Positions 36,890-37,540 of a stretch of DNA of 37,540 nt are shown here, piece by piece. Under the pieces are notes generated by a model, which saw only the letters and a program-made list of their open reading frames with translations, ran no database searches and was not told the origin of the DNA. The stretch is from contig CAJYIY010000004.1 in NCBI GenBank assembly GCA_913775305.1, forward strand, positions 1 through 37,540, written 5' to 3'. Made by a program: the position numbers and the translations under genes. The stretch comes from an uncultured Erwinia sp. GTDB lineage: Bacteria; Pseudomonadota; Gammaproteobacteria; Enterobacterales; Enterobacteriaceae. Numbering within the stretch: position 1 is the stretch's first letter; the number at the start of each line of letters is the position of its first letter.

Positions 36890-37264
36890 CGAAATTGAGA
36901 TGTATTAGTTCAGACTTAATCTGACAGTTACCGATTATTTACACAGGTATCTGTCAGATTTAGAGAAAGATTTTATCGCCTCACTTCCTATCAATCAATG
37001 TTTCAATTGACTGTTAAAAATTAGAACAATATTGGGTTGGATGTTTACTTCTTGCACAAAATTGTTCCAAAAGATTCACTGGATGGCTCTGAACACAAAA
37101 AGCTTCAGCAGCATAGTAAGCTAGTTAATTATAACAATGTTATTCAGTATTTGTAGCGAATGGTATGTTATTATCCATTACCAACTTATAATTTATGATA
37201 TTTTCTATTGAGCGTTTAGAATTTATCAATTAGGGATAAATTTCAGCTAAGTAAATGACTCTCT
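36890..37264. other. AT-rich region after the Argonaute gene
   Basis: 375 bp with no supportable gene. It contains the inverted repeat listed at 36918-36960. The rest is AT-rich with stops in all frames, and probably is the right flank of the defence cassette. Confidence 0.6.
36918..36960. repeat. 15-bp imperfect inverted repeat after the Argonaute operon
   Basis: Arms AATCTGACAGTTACC and GGTATCTGTCAGATT match at 14 of 15 positions around a 13-nt loop. It begins 28 bp after the Argonaute stop codon. It could be a transcript 3' hairpin, but no T-run follows, so it could equally be paired ends of a small mobile element or a recombination site. Confidence 0.55.
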
Positions 37265-37460
37265 TCAATGCTTTTTCTCAATCAACAGATATGGATGGGA
37301 CCAGTCAGTGATCTCTTCATAAGAAACAAACCCATCGTGCTCCAGCGCACAAACACCCTTATGACTTGCAACGTAATCGTATACAGCCTGACTTTCCAGC
37401 CCTTGTAACATGTGCTGTAAATATCCCTGTAAAAAGAACCATTCACTTTTAGAGGTCTTC
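37265..37460 (-). pseudogene. C-terminal fragment of an unidentified protein, cut by an IS
   Basis: A minus-strand frame ends in a natural stop at 37265 and reads LQHMLQGLESQAVYDYVA, then KGVCALEHDGFVSYEEI and HPYLLIEKKH. The wording looks like real coding sequence, and codon use is even. The frame's 5' part runs into the IS3-type element that starts between about 37430 and 37460, so the N-terminal part of the gene is missing from here. The helix-Glu-helix followed by a His-Asp-Gly motif is faintly like the end of polymerase palm domains; I would not name a function. Confidence 0.45.
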
Positions 37461-37540
37461 CGACATACTGAATATGTCCCCAGAAGGAGATCGCCATGCG
37501 TAAAGCAAGATTCACCGAACACCAGATTATCGCCGTTCTG
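37440..37540 (+). mobile_element. left end of an IS3-family element with start of orfA (partial, window edge)
   Basis: The ATG at 37496 begins MRKARFTEHQIIAVL, the N-terminus of IS3-family OrfA of the IS407/IS1400 type, preceded by AGAAGGAGATCGCC, a good ribosome-binding site. The frame is open to the window edge. The exact IS terminus is not certain. It is different from the IS1222-like fragment at 32886, so two IS types flank the Argonaute cassette. Confidence 0.75.

Noticed and set aside
37265..37460. Reading the His-Asp-Gly fragment as a reverse transcriptase of a defence system
   Set aside because: The RT active-site motif (YxDD) is not present in the fragment; the similarity to polymerase palm ends is too vague.

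Overview
This is a chromosomal window from an enterobacterium, most likely Erwiniaceae (Erwinia/Pantoea-like). The evidence is the conserved order serV-argV/Y/Z/Q-type tRNAs, csrA, alaS, recX, recA, pncC, tam, mltB, the near-identity of these proteins to E. coli homologues, a recA promoter and SOS box that match E. coli, and IS fragments of the IS1222/IS1400 kind. The species cannot be fixed from sequence alone.

Layout. (1) 1-9.3 kb, core genome, all on the minus strand: four tRNA-Arg(ACG) copies and tRNA-Ser(GCU), csrA, alaS, recX, recA, pncC, tam, mltB and an RcnB-like periplasmic protein. (2) 9.5-21.15 kb, orphan secondary-metabolite locus on the minus strand: a 3352-residue trimodular NRPS (C-A-PCP x3, then TE), a 4'-phosphopantetheinyl transferase 65 bp downstream, and a short membrane-anchored winged-helix regulator. 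(3) 21.2-21.9 kb: transposase debris and a strong terminator. (4) 21.9-31.03 kb, glucuronate catabolism: a GH31 glycosidase and an ExuT-like MFS transporter on the minus strand, divergent from uxuA-uxuB-uxaC and uxuR on the plus strand. Two TGGTNNACCA operators lie in the shared control region. (5) 31.03-37.54 kb, an AT-rich mosaic accessory region: an IS terminus that starts at the uxuR stop codon, a decayed integrase, the first 14 codons of mutS cut off from the rest of the gene, a Fic protein with a convergent small gene, a truncated IS3-family OrfA, a three-gene operon (WYL regulator, SMEK-domain protein, short Argonaute), and a second IS3-type element running off the right edge next to a broken gene.

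The most interesting system is 33188-36889. A BrxR/CapW-like WYL repressor is followed 2 bp later by a protein with an N-terminal SMEK-like putative nuclease domain and a C-terminal region placed and sized like the APAZ partner of short Argonautes. This overlaps by 11 nt a 472-residue MID-PIWI short pAgo whose catalytic acidic residues are missing. The arrangement suggests a guide-directed abortive-infection system in which the inactive Ago recognises the target and the SMEK protein is the effector. I know of TIR, SIR2 and DREN/Mrr-type effectors in this position but not of a SMEK effector under WYL control. The mutS fragment implies that an element inserted into, or recombined at, the 5' end of mutS. 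The rest of mutS either lies beyond the right edge or is lost.
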